Shown: positions 36,299 to 49,246, counted from the first letter of the stretch. The stretch is DNA of 64,000 nt from Agrostemma githago (GCA_958450325.1 OY288242.1:69248062-69312061); one strand, 5' to 3'. The notes: a model not told the origin generated them from the sequence alone. Made by a program: numbers and translations.

Positions 36299-36985
36299 TC
36301 AAGAGTTACAATCCTCAAAGAACAAAAGTCACCAAAAGATGCACGAAATCGAAGAGATCAATACAGTTACAGATCCGACAGGGCAAGCCATTGTCCCACG
36401 ATATGGCATGCCTACGACGCCACGAGACGTCGTACCAGCCACCACCCCCGGGGAGGCGGGTAGGCCACGACTCCTGGTACTCCAAGTAAGGGGACAGGGG
36501 CCGCGAGGGTGCAGGAGGCAGAGCAAGGGATGAACCTAGAGCTCACTCCAGCGTAAGCTGCGCAGGCCGCTAGTTTCTTTATTGCCATGCTCAACAAAAA
36601 GGTTACACCAGAGGATCTGGTCGGCGGATTGGCAACGACCCCTAAGCGCCTTGAGTTTTCGAGCTGAACGCCAGCAGGAGGAACCAAACGAACCGCCGCC
36701 AGAAGAATCCAGCGTAAAGCGAAGATGGCCGCCAGGAGTTATGTCCAGGCCAAAAAACGATTACTGATTGTCCCACAGGAGCCAGAGCCTCATGAAAAGA
36801 ATGGCTAAGTTCATACCATAGAGTCAACTGCATCCATTGAGAAAGGATCTTTGTCGCAAGGCATCCGAGATCTCCTCAAACCACGAAAGCCTGCCACGGC
36901 ACGTTTGGGCCCAAAGCGAGCCAGAGTGTTTGACATGATAACCCCAGCTGAAATGTGATGAAAAACAAAAGGTCTGTCAAAAAGC

Positions 36986-38244
36986 ATGCAGCCTAGGCTT
37001 AACCAGGGTCAGCCGATTGAGCCGAGGCACCACCAGGCTGGGGGGGGGGGGGGGGCAAAGGAAGGACTGGAAACAGAACTCTCGCCACCACCTCAGGGCA
37101 AGCGCTCGAGATCCCAACACCGGTCTCCTGAAATGTGGAACGAGGTCATAAGCTGGTACAGTATTGGGCATCGCTCCCCGAGTGGTAAGATCCTAACCCC
37201 GAGCAGGTGGGAGGACCTGAGGGATTATAATCACCAATCAGAAGGAAGTCGGACAAGAGTCATGGGCAGACTAACCAAGACGCCACTCCACCCGGACGTC
37301 CAATGTTGCCCCGTTCCCAAGATAAAAATGCCGACGGTCAGGTTCGACAGAACCATCGATCCAGAGGACCACTTGGCAGCATGTGAAAGCCACATGGGAA
37401 TGTACGATACAGAAGACGCCGCCTGGTGTAAGATCTTTCCAACTACTTTTGTGGGCCGCTCCAACTACTGGTGTAAGACGCCGCTCAGGGTTGGTTCCGA
37501 AACCTTCCTCGGGGATCTATTTGTACATTCGAAGAACTCACGACGGTCTTCCTAGAACAATATGCCGGGAATAAAAGGTGCAGGCTCACCCGCTTCGATT
37601 TAATGACGCTGAAGCAGAGGAAGGGCGAATCTATCAAAGACTATCTGAGGAGGTTCGACCTCGCCTTTTAGTAGGTTAGAGAAATTGACGATCCCACTGC
37701 AGCCTACGCGCTGACAAACTCCCTTGTACCCGGAGAAATGAAGAACCAACTTATCCGCGCTCAGCCTGAATCCCTCGCCAGAGCCTGGAAAATAGGTGAG
37801 AGTTTTATGCTTGAAGAAGAGTTCCATAGCCTGCATGAGACCCCGCCGGTGTCAAACCGGCCCCAGGGGAGGACACAGAACACCCGCGGCAAGGACGAGT
37901 CGGCCGGCAAGCAGAAGGGAGAAGAGAGTAACACCCCCAGGAAAGAGCGTATACCCTACCAGCCCAAGTTCGATAGTTATACTGCCCTCAACACATCAAG
38001 GGCCAAAATATTCGAACTAGAGAATGAGGCAGCGAAGTGGAACCGCCCGAACAAACCCCGTCACCCTAAAGGCGACTCGAAGAAGTTCTGCACATTCCAT
38101 GACAGCATAGGGCACATTACCGAAGAATGCCGACACTTGAAGGATGAAATCGAAAACCTTATCAGGAATGGCTGGCTGGCCGCCCACGCTGCCAGAACAA
38201 AAAAATCAGAAAGCACCAACCGAAAGGCCGGAAGGTCGAGGTAG
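36986..38244 (+). pseudogene. Tat-lineage gag, frameshifted
   Basis: Two main pieces: 36986-37555 (Gag core starting around PKIKMPTVRFDRTIDPEDHL) and 37738-38244, joined by a middle part in another frame (about 37500-37740, TVFLEQYAGNKRCRLTRFDL) that also carries a TAG. The second piece ends with the variant finger CTFHDSIGHITEEC followed by LKDEIENLI, typical of this group. A G run of about 17 bases at 37040-37056 lies near the start and probably shifted the frame. Normal function: particle assembly and RNA packaging. Confidence 0.8.
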
Positions 38245-38282
38245 GATCGGCTTGTCATCCACGTAATATCAGGAGACGCTGG

Positions 38283-38762
38283 GTGTCAGATGAGTCGCAG
38301 AGGTCGGAAGCGGCACCTGCGCTAACTCCACAACCAATTCTGTTACGCCGAGACGGTCGGAACCCCGACCACTCTGACACTCAGTATTACCCAGAGGACG
38401 GTGGGCGAGTCATATATCCGCACAACGACCCGTTAGTCCTGTCCCTGGTTATCAACAATCATATTGTCAAGAGGTGTATGATGGATACAAGTGCATATAC
38501 CAATTTGCTTTATAAGGATGCATTTGAAAAGATGAACCTAGAGGCACGACACCTAAAGCCCGCTCTAGGATCCTTGTACGGGTTTAGTGGAGCAGACATC
38601 GTCCCCATGGGTACCATCGAGCTGCCTATTACATTCGGGGAAGGTGTCTCGGCTCGCAATATCAGGGCATCCTTTGTCGTTGTCGATGCAAAGTTAGCCT
38701 ACAATGCCCTGATAGGCAAAGCCACCCTGCTGGATGAAGTCGAGGCTGCCATTTCCATCTGA
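38283..38762 (+). pseudogene. Tat-lineage aspartic protease with altered active site
   Basis: An intact frame of 159 codons spans the retroviral-type aspartic protease: NDPLVLSLVINNH, then MMDTSAYTNLLY where the family has DTGSS, then the flap region GFSGADIVPMGTIELPI and YNALIGKATL. The active-site Gly-Ser is replaced by Ser-Ala, which should abolish or reduce activity. The frame ends in a TGA at 38760. Confidence 0.75.
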
Positions 38763-39159
38763 GCGCTCACAGTATCCTATGTCACAGACTTTGGAATGGA
38801 AGGCAAGATACATGACGACCAGGAGTCAACTTGTCACTGCTACTCAGTAGCTCTATAGGGCCATGAGGCCGACCGAAGAGGAAAAAGGAAGAGGTGCAGC
38901 TCCCCCACCAGGGAGAGCAAGATTCCGCCCGACCAGCTGACCGCCCAGAACTTGAGAGCTAGAGCATGCTGGTGGAGCTAGAGCCCGGGCGGCCAGTCCT
39001 CGTGGGCACTGATCTAGAGGAGCCCTACAAGAAAAAATTGATTAAAGTGTTACAAAGACAACAAAGACGTCTTCGCATACTCGACCGACGAGATCCTGGG
39101 GGTAGACCCAAGCCATATTGTGCATAAGTTAAACGATGACCCAAACGCCAGGCCGGTCA

Positions 39160-40518
39160 AGTAGAAGAAGAGAAACATGTCAGTTGAGAAGGATCAGACC
39201 ATCAAGGAGGAAATTGAAAAGCTCCTGCAGGCCGACTTCATTGAAAGCCGTGACCATCCTGAATGGCTGGCTAACGTTGTTATGGTAAAGAAAACGTCAG
39301 TGGAATGAAGAATGTGTGTTGACTTTGCCAATCTCAACAAGGCTTGCCCGAAAGACCGCTACCCCCTACCAAGAATCGACCAGTTGGTTGACGCCACCAG
39401 CGGACATTCAATGTTGAGTTTCCTGGATGCCTTTTCAGGGTACCACCAAGTATACCTATGGGGGCCTGACAGGATGAAGTGTGCGTTCATCACAAGCACC
39501 GGAAAATATATGTACAAAATGATGCCTTTCGGCCCCAAGAATGCGGGTGCCACCTACCAATGCTTGGTAGATCAGGTTTTTCAAAATTAGAAGGGGATAA
39601 ATCTCGAGGCATACTTGGATGATGCAATTGTAAAGAGCAAGGGAGACGAGGAGCATCTGGAGGATCTGAGGGAGACCTTCACCTAACTCCGAGCCGACCA
39701 GATGAAGCTCAACCCAAGAAGTGCACCTTTAGGGTCAGGTCAGGAAAGTTCCTCGATTTCTTGGTCAGTGCCCGAGAAATAGATGCCAATCCTGAAAAAA
39801 GTGAAGGCCATCCAAGACCCGCTAGAGCCCAAAACGATAAGAGACATTCAACGGCTGACCGGCCGAAAGGTCGCCCTCGCACGGTTCATAGCCAGGTCGG
39901 CCGATAAAACAACACATTTCTTTAAAATTCTCAAAGGAAACAAACAATTCAGATGGGAAGCTGAGCAGAAAGAGGCGTTCGCACAACTGAAAGAGCACCT
40001 GAAGTAACTACCGACCTTAGCCAGGACGGTGACCGGGGAAAAGCTCTTCCTATATATAACCGTCACCAACGCAACTGTGAGTGCTGTCATCCTGAGGGAG
40101 GATGTCGGAGTCCAACATCCAATTTATTTTGTGAGTCACGCCCTAGGACCAGCTGAGAGAAACTACCCAGTTGTCGAAAAGGGGGCGTACGCGGTGGTGG
40201 TAGCGGCAAGAAAGCTCCGACCGTACTTTGACGCGCACCCCATCGTCGTGCTTACTGACCAACCCTTGGAGAAGCTCCTCGAAAAATTTGAAAAATCCAG
40301 AAGGCTGTTGAAATGGGCCATCGAGCTCAGCGGCATCGGCATATCCTACCATCCCACAACCACCATCAAGACCCAGGCTCTGGCTCACTTCCTCCCTGAG
40401 TGCTCCTACTTGGAAGAAGACAACCCCTTCGCCGGGGAATGGATGGTATTCACTGATGGATCATCCATGGCCAACGGTGCGGGGGCAGGGGTCGTGCTAA
40501 AAAGCCCATACTCAGTGT
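39160..40518 (+). pseudogene. Tat-lineage reverse transcriptase and RNase H, multiply interrupted
   Basis: Pieces in order: an N-terminal part (SVEKDQTIKEEIEKLLQADFIE) with a TAG before it, then MCVDFANLNKACPKDRYPLPRID at 39312 preceded by a TGA where a Trp is expected, LSFLDAFSGYHQ, MPFGPKNAGATYQ, a TAG, AYLDDAIVKSKG (catalytic YxDD), the connection region from 39783, and the RNase H (LFLYITVTNATVSAVI and ERNYPVVEKGAYAVV). A second RNase H begins at about 40440 and is cut off at 40518. Several stops are TAG or TGA at places where Gln or Trp is usual. Confidence 0.8.
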
Positions 40519-40782
40519 GAATCTCTCAAAACCGACCTCAAATTCAGACTCAGTGGGTCGTTCCCAATAAAATAAAGCTATTTTGAGCTAAAACCGTCAC
40601 CGAGAGCAAAACCGTCTTTTGCGACCGAGCCAAAACCGGTTAAAGTCGAAACCCGAGAATGAAACAAACCTTGCGCTACATCCACGTACAAAGCAAATCA
40701 AGTCAAAAACAAACAAAATCAATCAATCAATCAAATCGAATCTCGCCATAACAAACCCGGATTTCTCTCACCCGTTTGAGGG

Positions 40783-40894
40783 CACTCGATCGAGTGCCTA
40801 AGGGCCACTCGATTGATTGACCCTCCAAAATTCGACCAAAGAACCTTTCAGTGGGGCACTCGATCGAGTCCACTAAGGGGCACTCGATCGAGTG
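40783..40894. repeat. palindrome cluster upstream of the TATA box, copy 2
   Basis: CACTCGATCGAGTG at 40783-40796 and 40881-40894, CACTCGATCGAGTC at 40857-40870, and a decayed site at about 40806. The last site ends 21 bp before TATAAATA at 40916-40923. Confidence 0.9.
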
Positions 40895-40915
40895 ACCCCA
40901 AACTGGGGTAAAGGC

Positions 40916-40923
40916 TATAAATA
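40916..40923 (+). promoter_or_regulatory. TATA box of LTR-type promoter, copy 2
   Basis: TATAAATA in GGCTATAAATACC, equivalent to the box at 1296-1303 in copy 1. Confidence 0.6.
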
Positions 40924-42233
40924 CCTCCCATTTGCACATCATTTGGGAGACTTTTTACATACTCCTTCCAACCTCTTCAACCCTCATTTCTCACTACTTT
41001 TACACTCTAACCATTCCTGAGACCAAAACTCGTCAAAAACCGAGAGAATTCTCTCCCTAATCACACACCCTAACTCACCTTACATATCTCAAATTGCATC
41101 CCGTGCCTACGACGACACTACGCGAGCCTATTAACGAGATTATTAACATGTAAGTTGAGGGTGTCAAACCCCATTTTATAATCTCTAATCTTCTTTTTGT
41201 TTTATATATACTAACACTACTAACATTTTAATTCTTGTATACTAACTTACATTTCGCATCTAACTTTTACTTTTCTGTTCCTAACAATCTAACTACTAAC
41301 ATCTAATTTTTATTTATCGTATTTTACATATTGTTTATATATAATACAGTGCATGTATACTATGATACAATAAAAACTATTTCAAACCGATTCGAGCAAC
41401 GTCCAATGATGCTAAATCGATCGTCATAGGCTTTAAAAGCCAAACTACGACGTCAACATGCAAAGGGCCTAAGTCTTGTGATGACGAATCGAACCTTTCA
41501 ATCGAATACATTCGATGACCAAATGCCGTCTAAAGTCTGTTAAAATCCCTAACAAGTCGTAGTGGAGGTGGCGCCCTTCGAGGCGCGCCGCCCTAGGCAC
41601 TTAAAGGTTAGGGCGCTTTATAGCGTACGCATAACCATCGCATTACAACACGATCGCGGTAATTTTTTTTCAAGCGCATTCGGTATCATTTTCAAAACAT
41701 TACTCTAAATGTTTGATACCGACTTTGTAGTCGAATATCGCTCATTATGAGTTGCCAATAAGCGAGTTTGCATATATCACTCTAAATGATTGATGTCGAC
41801 TCTATAGTCGAACATCATTCTTTATGAGTAATCAAATCCGAAATCAATACGGAACCTAATTATGTCAATCTAGTCGTCATACGGTGCTTGAGATCCGATA
41901 AGTGACATTATGACACAAAGGGATCGATATTCGTATTGACATGACGCGATCAAGGAACATTCATTCGCATACTCATTTCTTCACTTTTAATTTCATCAAC
42001 ATCGCTCTAAAATGTCCAATACTGATTTCGTAGTTGAATATCGTTCATAACGAGACATCGAAGGTCGATCTAGTGTGAAACCTTATGACGTCCACACGAT
42101 CATCGTAGGGTCCATGTGACTCGAAAATGATTTAGTAATATGCAGGGATCAATATTCATAACTAATTCGAATACATTCGATCAAAGTCACAAAATGGGTT
42201 ATTTAGAGCAAATCCTCTATACGTTACAGAGGG

Positions 42234-42352
42234 TACTCGACCGAGTAACTAAGGGCACTCTATCGAGCGACACCCTCAAAAACAGGCAGGGAGCTTTCGT
42301 CAAGGGCACTCGGTCGAGTGTACCTAAAGCACCTAAAGCACTCGGTCGAGTG
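42234..42352. repeat. second palindrome cluster, copy 2
   Basis: TACTCGACCGAGTA (42234-42247), a decayed site at about 42256, CACTCGGTCGAGTG at 42307-42320 and again at 42339-42352. The first site has changed on both arms compared with the consensus. Confidence 0.85.
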
Positions 42353-43440
42353 ATCCATTATAGACTCCCAAACGAGCCTAATCGAGGATAACAAGTCGCC
42401 GTCAAGTTATGTTACGACATTAGTCGATACGTGCCCAATCAATTACGTACTATCTTCCTTAAAACCACACATGTCATATCATTTCTTTCATGACTTTGAG
42501 TTACATCTTATACAACTAGTCTAGCATCGACGACTCTTTAGTGGTGTCTGATACGTGATTGGTCGAGACATTTTCACTTCACTATGATAGGTCGGGACAA
42601 GATGCCAGGACCCGGGATCGAGCTAGCATTACACTTCGATCCCATACGCAAATGCGTATTAAAGCCCTTGTCCTCCGATCAATATACAATGCAATGTGTA
42701 ATTGATTGGGGTTCGTCCATTTATTTGATTTACGGTTTCGATTACATTTTCTATTTACGGGTCCGTTTATAGTCTATGCTTACCGTTGCTAATCCTTTAT
42801 TTTATTGCTTGTTGTATTGTGAATTCCCGGTTGTATTTCCGCCCGTGTAATTTGTAATTTATTTGCAAGCTTATTATTTACGATGTTTACCATTTATCGC
42901 TTTTAAATGAACATCATATGCTAAATTCCACTTCGACATATATCAAGATTCATTAAACGACGTAGCAACACGTATCATATTCATGTATCATAAGACAATG
43001 TTTGCATAATATTTCATCATATTACTAGCGCGCGTATTAAAAAACCAATCGATATCTTAGTAGAGGTCGCTACGTGCGGGCGGGGTTGGGTGTCCTTCGT
43101 GGGCTTCCCAATACGTACCCTCACCCCTTACTCAGAACCTTTGGTTTGCGGATGCCCAAAATCGTTGGCAAACGAGAGTCATTCGATGCACAATACCCGA
43201 TAACTCGGCATCGGTATCTTTATGCAAAGGGACGGACCCCACAAGCTCTAGTACTAAAGCGGGTCATACTTTCTGCACGATACGCCTGAGTATAGAGTGG
43301 GTTCGAACAGGTCCGAACTCCCATAAAGTTCGGTGGCGATTCCAACTTCGATTTAAATTTTGACCCGAGAATCATCTTATCACGAGAACATACTGCCGCC
43401 CAAAGCCACGCGTGGCCGCATTGGGGTGGACCTATGTCAT

Positions 43441-43663
43441 GTCCACAAGAAGAGATGTTCATGATTTTCAGCTTCTATGACGCACAAAAAACATTCCTTA
43501 TCCAGTACCATACTCATTTTGGCTAGTCTATCCTTTGTGAGGAGTTTACCTTGACACACAAGCCAAACAATGAACCCATGTTTGGGCAAGCTAACTCTGT
43601 TCCAGACCAAGCGTCCGCCGTTGGGTTTGCGTAACCAATTATACGCTTCAGCCACGTCATATC
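43441..43663 (-). pseudogene. LINE fragment (zf-RVT region)
   Basis: On the minus strand it reads GYDVAEAYNWL, WNRVSLPKHGFIVWLV, then CFLCVIEAENHEHLFLW, the zf-RVT zinc-binding region of LINE ORF2. It is cut on one side by the CACTA end at 43664 and on the other by the LTR fragment at about 43440. The start of this ORF2 may be the fragment at 57802-58745, but about 290 residues between them are missing. Confidence 0.8.
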
Positions 43664-43930
43664 CACTACTACAAATCCTTTGGTTTCTTGACACTTTAAA
43701 GGTAGGTTCTCGACGCTTTAAAGTGTCACAAATTTAATTCTCGACGTTTTCCAAAAGCGTGGAGATTTTGGGCGTTAGGAATACTCGACGCATTTTTGTG
43801 TCACCATTCTCGACGCAATAAAATCTTGAATATTTTATTGGTGACGCTTTGTGGCGTTGGCACATGTATGGTTAAACTTGGCAACCTCGACGCTTTTCTA
43901 TGTCGCGGTATTTTTTTTACCGCCAATATT
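43664..43930 (+). repeat. CACTA left terminus and subterminal repeats
   Basis: CACTACTACAAA terminus, followed by at least five CTCGACGC/TCGACGTT-type words and several AAAGTGTCAC/TGTGTCACC words within 270 bp. In autonomous CACTA elements such subterminal repeats bind the TNPA-type protein. Confidence 0.75.
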
Positions 43931-46831
43931 TTTTCTAAGCACAAAACTCTTTACAGTTAAAGAGTCGTGAAATAATATTATAAAATTCACATATTGACAT
44001 TTTGACATTGAAAAAGCGTCAGGAATGGTGTCACAGAAAGAGTATATTAATTAATACTCCGTAATAATATATATCGATCTGATATCTAACTGTTTGCGAT
44101 TGTAGATTTATGTCTTAGCGACTCTACATTTTACAAAATTTATATCAATAATACACAAAGAGTTGGGCTCATTTTCAATAATTATAACAAGAGAGCACAT
44201 ACAAATTAAATAAAGTTTCATAAAACGAACACTTTGAATGGGGCATTGCAGACTGCTTTATTCATTGACGCATACTGCATTTCTACTTAGTACAAACTGG
44301 TTCGTAGCAGGTTGAATGGGGAATGTTATGCCTGAATTCAGCAGACCCGCTTCCTTCTATTTTCAGCAGCGTACATCAGGCTTCATTACTACTCTTGTAT
44401 TACTGATGCAACATCTCAATTAATATAAAACAATTTGTTCATTGTGCAAAATCAGGTTATAGGGATGTTATGCCCATTTCAGACTGTATTTTTGTACGAG
44501 CAGGCTGCTTTCAGTTTCTATCTTTGTCCATGTTTGAGCTGATATCTGAAGGCCCATTCTCCATTTGCTTTAGAGATTATTCCGTGTACCTGGTAGCGGC
44601 GGAGGAAGAAATTAATGTTTGACATTGCAAGCTGTTGTCATGCGTTATTGCACCTTTAACTAATGCACATTTAGCAACGGGGGAAGAGATCAATTTTTCA
44701 TACTAATGCACCCTCAAAAAAAAATTACTCACATTTAAGTCGGCTAGAGTTGTCTCCTCCTTAATCATGCAGACATTTCACTCCATCCAAATATCATCTT
44801 AGCTTGTGCTCTTTCAAATTACATGCTAAATTATGGCCCCTACACAATAAGAACACCCATTTCATCCCAACTTACATAGAAATTTAAGTTTTATAAATAG
44901 ACAGAACTTTTGACATGATTGAGTAAAGTAGTTACATATAGTGATTACATAAAAAGTAGAGAGCACGAGGAGAGACATGAGGGCACTGGTGGGCATAGGA
45001 TGATATAAGTGAATGTTCGACAAAGAAATGTTGCTCTGAAAGATCCTGATTTGTAGCTAGAATTCCAACAACAGATACCTGGTGCCACATCAAGCAACTT
45101 AATCAACTATGGAAAAAAATGTACCTTGCATATATTTGATAGGAAGTCGATCTCTCCCCCTGCAAAAAAAAAGGGACAAATACTTATCGGGAAACCATTG
45201 GTAAGCGATGAACATCCACTAAACAAACTAAATAATATAAAGACCCAAGAGCTTTCATTGCACGAATACAAATAGCTGATGTTCATATTCACCGACTATG
45301 AGTAAAAATCTTATTTAAGATGTATCCATGTACCCTACCGGTTTTTCAAGTGGTTAAAAGATTGGGTCACAAGAAGCCCGTACTTGTATATTCTTATGTC
45401 AAAGTAACATAAACCCATAGTAGAAAGACAATTTCAAAAACCATGTGATACATAAGAATCTTACAGGTGCACATTAAAAAAATAAGTGCAGCTTGATTAG
45501 AGGTTATAACTTGATGCGGGAAAGGGAAAAAAACGCTAAGTGTATTATTGAGCAATCAGGGTAGAGATGGCGAGTTAACAAAAAAAATTGCATCTCCTGA
45601 AACTCACATAGTCCTACCATCTAATATAGCTAGTAAAAGTTACTTACCAATTAACATTCTTGAGGTGGTATCTACTGGATGCAACACTTTAGGCAACAAA
45701 ACTACACTTTCTTGTCTTAAAGATCACTAATGTAAGCTATCAAGGGCTCAAGGTGGTTCAAGTAGAAATTCTTCCCAAGGGGCTATGAATTGCTCTTGCT
45801 CTTGATTTGCTCTTGTTCACCTAAAAAAAGCGTAGATTATGTGTAAAGAGTAACATGGAGCAAACTACTAGTAGCCATATAACTTAAATAGAGTTAGCTT
45901 CAGAAAATTTGTTGTACAAATAACACACTCAGTAAAGAAGACAAAATTATACCTATAAGAACCAAGTGTTTTGCAGTTAGCTTAAAGAGGACAACGGTAG
46001 GTGCAAGTAATCCACCATATATACTACCTAGAAGACAATTCATCTCACGTATTCATTCAGTGAACTAAAGAAGCAATATTACATAACCCTCATGAATATT
46101 TAACAAATGAAACACGTTTATGAGATACTCCGTGGTAACAATAGAGGACAATAACTTAATAGTGTAAAAATGTAGTTGTGTCAGCATTCAAACACTAAGA
46201 GACAGATTAAATATTTGGGAATTAAATAATGCGAGTGTAAAGATGTGTAGCTTGAAGCCAATTAAATATCATCTACCCAATAACACTAGCAGAAGTTACT
46301 ATTTACTTGACGCACTGAAGTATCAAAACTGTAAAATTACATCTTATCACTTGAGAGAAAAGTATGTAGAGAAAAATAATGTCAAAGAAGCAATAAAATA
46401 GATACCCAATTACAAGAACATCACTGATTTGAACAAAAAAAACTTTATGTATTTCTTTATTTGTGCACACTTCTAGTTTTACAAAATTTCAGAAAAATGA
46501 AAAATATACATTGAATATATGCCATGCCATTTCAAGTCAAACACGACATCCTATTGCTTCTAATATTTAGTTGCATGACCTAATGCATAGCCAATCTGGC
46601 TAACTACCACAATACCTCAGTTTCCAACCATTGATTTCATTCTTAATAATGCCACAAGATTTGGAAAATTAAATTAAATTAATATTAAAATAGTAGCCCA
46701 ACAAGAAGAGAATTAGGTCTAGTACAGTGACGGATTGTTTGCTTGAGTTTTTCCTATATTAGTGATTCAATAAATATTACTCGAATATATAAAACAATAA
46801 ACTAATGGGTGAATAAGGGCAGTTACTATAA
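43931..46831. other. CACTA internal sequence, non-coding
   Basis: AT-rich sequence without a recognisable coding region. Two short frames (about 60 codons at 45107 and 45548) have no motif. It is the part of the CACTA element where a transposase would be expected. Confidence 0.4.
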
Positions 46832-47324
46832 CATAGGCACATCTGTGCAGACTTCAGATTATTCAAGAACACACCTACTGTATATATGTGGACTGACTTA
46901 AAAAAAAAACTTAACATCTCTGGTTCGGGTGTGTATACAGTAGCAAGGTCCTTGAACTTTTGAGTAACTGGCTGAAACTGAACTTACCTAACTCTAAGTG
47001 GGTAGACTGAAGCATGAGAAGGAGAGGCAACAAGCTTAAAAAGGGAGTAATTCAGGCTATGTTCAATGCTTCTTTGTATCATGTGTGGCTCCAGAGGAAC
47101 AGGGGGAGAATTGAAGGCATCGTCATGAGACCAGAATTTGTCATGAAAGCAATCCGTGCTGATCTTAGTACGAGATTCAAATCATGTACGAATAGTAAGA
47201 TTAGCGCAACTGATATGACTTGGCTAGCCAAGCTTGAAATTACTCAATAGAATCAACTTTGAGCTGAATGTAATTATTTGATTCATCAATATATATACTT
47301 CGTATTTACCTTTTACCAAAAAAA
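46832..47324 (+). mobile_element. 5'-truncated LINE with target-site duplication
   Basis: The 3' end of a LINE ORF2 is readable (LWFGCVYSSKVLELL from about 46913; then, after a stop, RNKLKKGVIQAMFNASLYHVW at 47014-47250), followed by a short UTR, TTTTACC and an A7 tail. The flanks GGCAGTTACTATAA (46818-46831) and GTCTGTTACTATAA (47325-47338) form a 14 bp duplication with two mismatches. Confidence 0.75.
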
Positions 47325-47565
47325 GTCTGTTACTATAAATTATAATTCGACCTCATAAACATCCAGATGATATGAAAATTATGAACCCTTGAAATCTAGA
47401 AAACAAAACAATGAGGCGATTTTACTTTCAATTTTATCATACCAAATAGTATTAATCAATTTAAGAGATAATACACTAAAGGAGATCACTAGAGACTTAA
47501 GAACTTAATATTAGAAACTGATATCAAAGAAGTTGAAGAGTATGCAACAATAAAGAATTTCGTTA

Positions 47566-49246
47566 AGACTGAATCATTTGATGTTCGCTGATGATCTGCT
47601 GTTATTCTGTAAAGGGGACTTGCTGTCCATTAAAATGTTACTGAGGGCTTTTGCTAGTTCATTAAATCTACGGGGCTGAGGATGAGTGAAGGCAAGTCGT
47701 ATATGTATTTGGCCGGCATACGAGAGAGAGAAACAAGAAATCCTGAGGTTTTCAGGGTGTAAGGAAGGGGCTCTTCCCTTCACTTACCTTGGTATCCCCA
47801 TTCAAACCACGAGTATGACAAGGTTAGAAGGCAATATGCTTCTTGAAAAGATTATGGCGAGGATCAGGGGTCTAGGGGCAAGGAAATTATCTTACATGGG
47901 GAGGCTCGTGCTTGTGCAGTCTGTTCTCTCTAAACTGCATGGTTATTGGGCGCAAGTCTTCATAATTCCTAAAGGAATTCTAGCTCGTATTAATGGTATC
48001 TGCAGGAACTTCCTTTGGAAAGGTACTCCTGAATATGCTAAGGTCCCTCCAGTTACGTGGATTGATGTTTTCAGGTCAAAACAGGAAGGCGGGTTGGGGT
48101 TGCAGGACTTACACGCCTGGAATGTAGCTGCTATAGGGAAATTGTCTGCTTGGGTTTTTGACGAACTAGATAGGTTGTGGGTGCGCTGGGTTCATAGCTT
48201 CTACTTGAAGGGTAAAGACTGGTTTGATTATATGCCATCGAATGATGTGGGGTGAGGTTTGAAGAAGATCTGTTAGGCGAAGGAGGTATTGAAAGATCAG
48301 CGAACAAGTAGAGGATGGTTTGGAAAGTCGACTGCTTATGGGATACATGAGGCTTATGAACATCTTAGAAGAAAAGCATCCGTGGTAGACTGGCATAGAC
48401 AGGTGTGGGCTGGGTGGTCTATACCGAAGCATTCCTTCCTGGCGTGGAAGGTATATAGAGGAGTTCTCAGTACCAGAGACATGTTAAAGAGATTTGGGTT
48501 AGTCGATAATGTGGAATGTTGCATATGTGGGTTGGCCCCTGAAAGTATTAGACATTTGTTCCTTGAATGCTCGTATTCAAGACAGATTTTGCTAGGACTT
48601 CAGGAGTGGTTGGGTGTGATTTGGCGAGGGACGCAGCTGCTGGAAAGGATTCTCGTTCTCAGACGCACAAGATTACAAAGGAATGCTATTCGGGCAACTT
48701 TCAATGCTTTTTTGTATACTATATGGCATCATAGGAATAAGGGTATGGTGGATGGGTTATTACTTCATCCAAAAGTTGTAGTGAGGCAAACCATAACCGA
48801 GATGAAAGCTCGATTTAAGATTTGTTTAGTAGGCAAAAGTCATCCTAAGGATGAGAGATGGATTAGTAAACTAAATCTACGAAATTGGGGGAAAGCTCTC
48901 TCCTTTCCTTAACTCATAAGGAAAGCCTTCATCTTCATCCTTCGAGGGACGATTGAGGATTTAATTATCCTTGTTTGATTCACTTCTTTTTTTTCTTGCT
49001 CTTTATGTGCATCTGGAATCGGAACTATTTTCGTTTATCTCATCTGAAGAAGCTATTAATTAGCTGTGATTATTGTTAGTAGAAGTGGGTTTCGAAGGGA
49101 TTTTCTCATCATTCTATTTCTCATTAGCTGATTGGTGGGCCTGTTGCTGTAACTGCCAGTGGCTGGAATCAGTTTCCAAGAGGATCCTCTTTTTTCTGCC
49201 TTCCGTTAGGTGATTGGGCTACTGCTTGAAGAGCTCTAGTTTATAG
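47566..49246 (+). pseudogene. LINE ORF2 3' half (reverse transcriptase to zf-RVT)
   Basis: Starts inside reverse transcriptase at LNHLMFADDLLLFCKG, is frameshifted near 47680, then continues through FSGCKEGALPFTYLGIPIQ, LSYMGRLVLVQSVLS, GGLGLQDLHAWN and zf-RVT (CCICGLAPESIRHLFLEC) to a stop at 48910. Two in-frame stops, TGA at 48253 and TAG at 48274, occur where Trp and Gln are usual. No poly(A) tail follows; instead the leader of the next LINE begins before 49247. Confidence 0.8.

Larger units (their letters stand above)
35606..40518 (+). mobile_element. decayed Tat-lineage Ty3 retrotransposon, 3' part missing
   Basis: In order: an LTR region (about 35606-36275) with TATAAATA at 35955-35962, a TGGCGCCGTCTGTGGGGA primer-binding-site block at 36281-36298, gag with a CCHC-like finger, a protease, reverse transcriptase, the usual RNase H, and the start of a second RNase H (WMVFTDGSSMANGAGAG). 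A second RNase H after the first is the hallmark of the Tat lineage. The coding part is broken by many stops and frameshifts. It stops abruptly at 40518 in the second RNase H, where the palindrome-bearing LTR fragment begins. Integrase and 3' LTR are not in the window. Confidence 0.82.
40519..43440 (+). mobile_element. LTR-type non-coding retroelement fragment, copy 2
   Basis: Diverged relative of 664-3135 with the same order of landmarks: AAACCGACCTCAAA block (about 40529), palindrome cluster, TATAAATA, second palindrome cluster, GGCGGGGTTGGGTGT block (about 43080), TTCGGTGGCGATTCC block (about 43330) and an end at GTCATGTCC. It joins the Tat-lineage RNase H on the left and a LINE fragment on the right. 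No matching target-site duplication was found, so one or both borders may be deletions rather than insertion ends. It lacks coding domains. Confidence 0.65.

Noticed and set aside
36249..36767. Small overlapping frames downstream of the Tat primer-binding site
   Set aside because: They overlap on both strands, have no Gag motif, and are interrupted; they look like decayed leader sequence.
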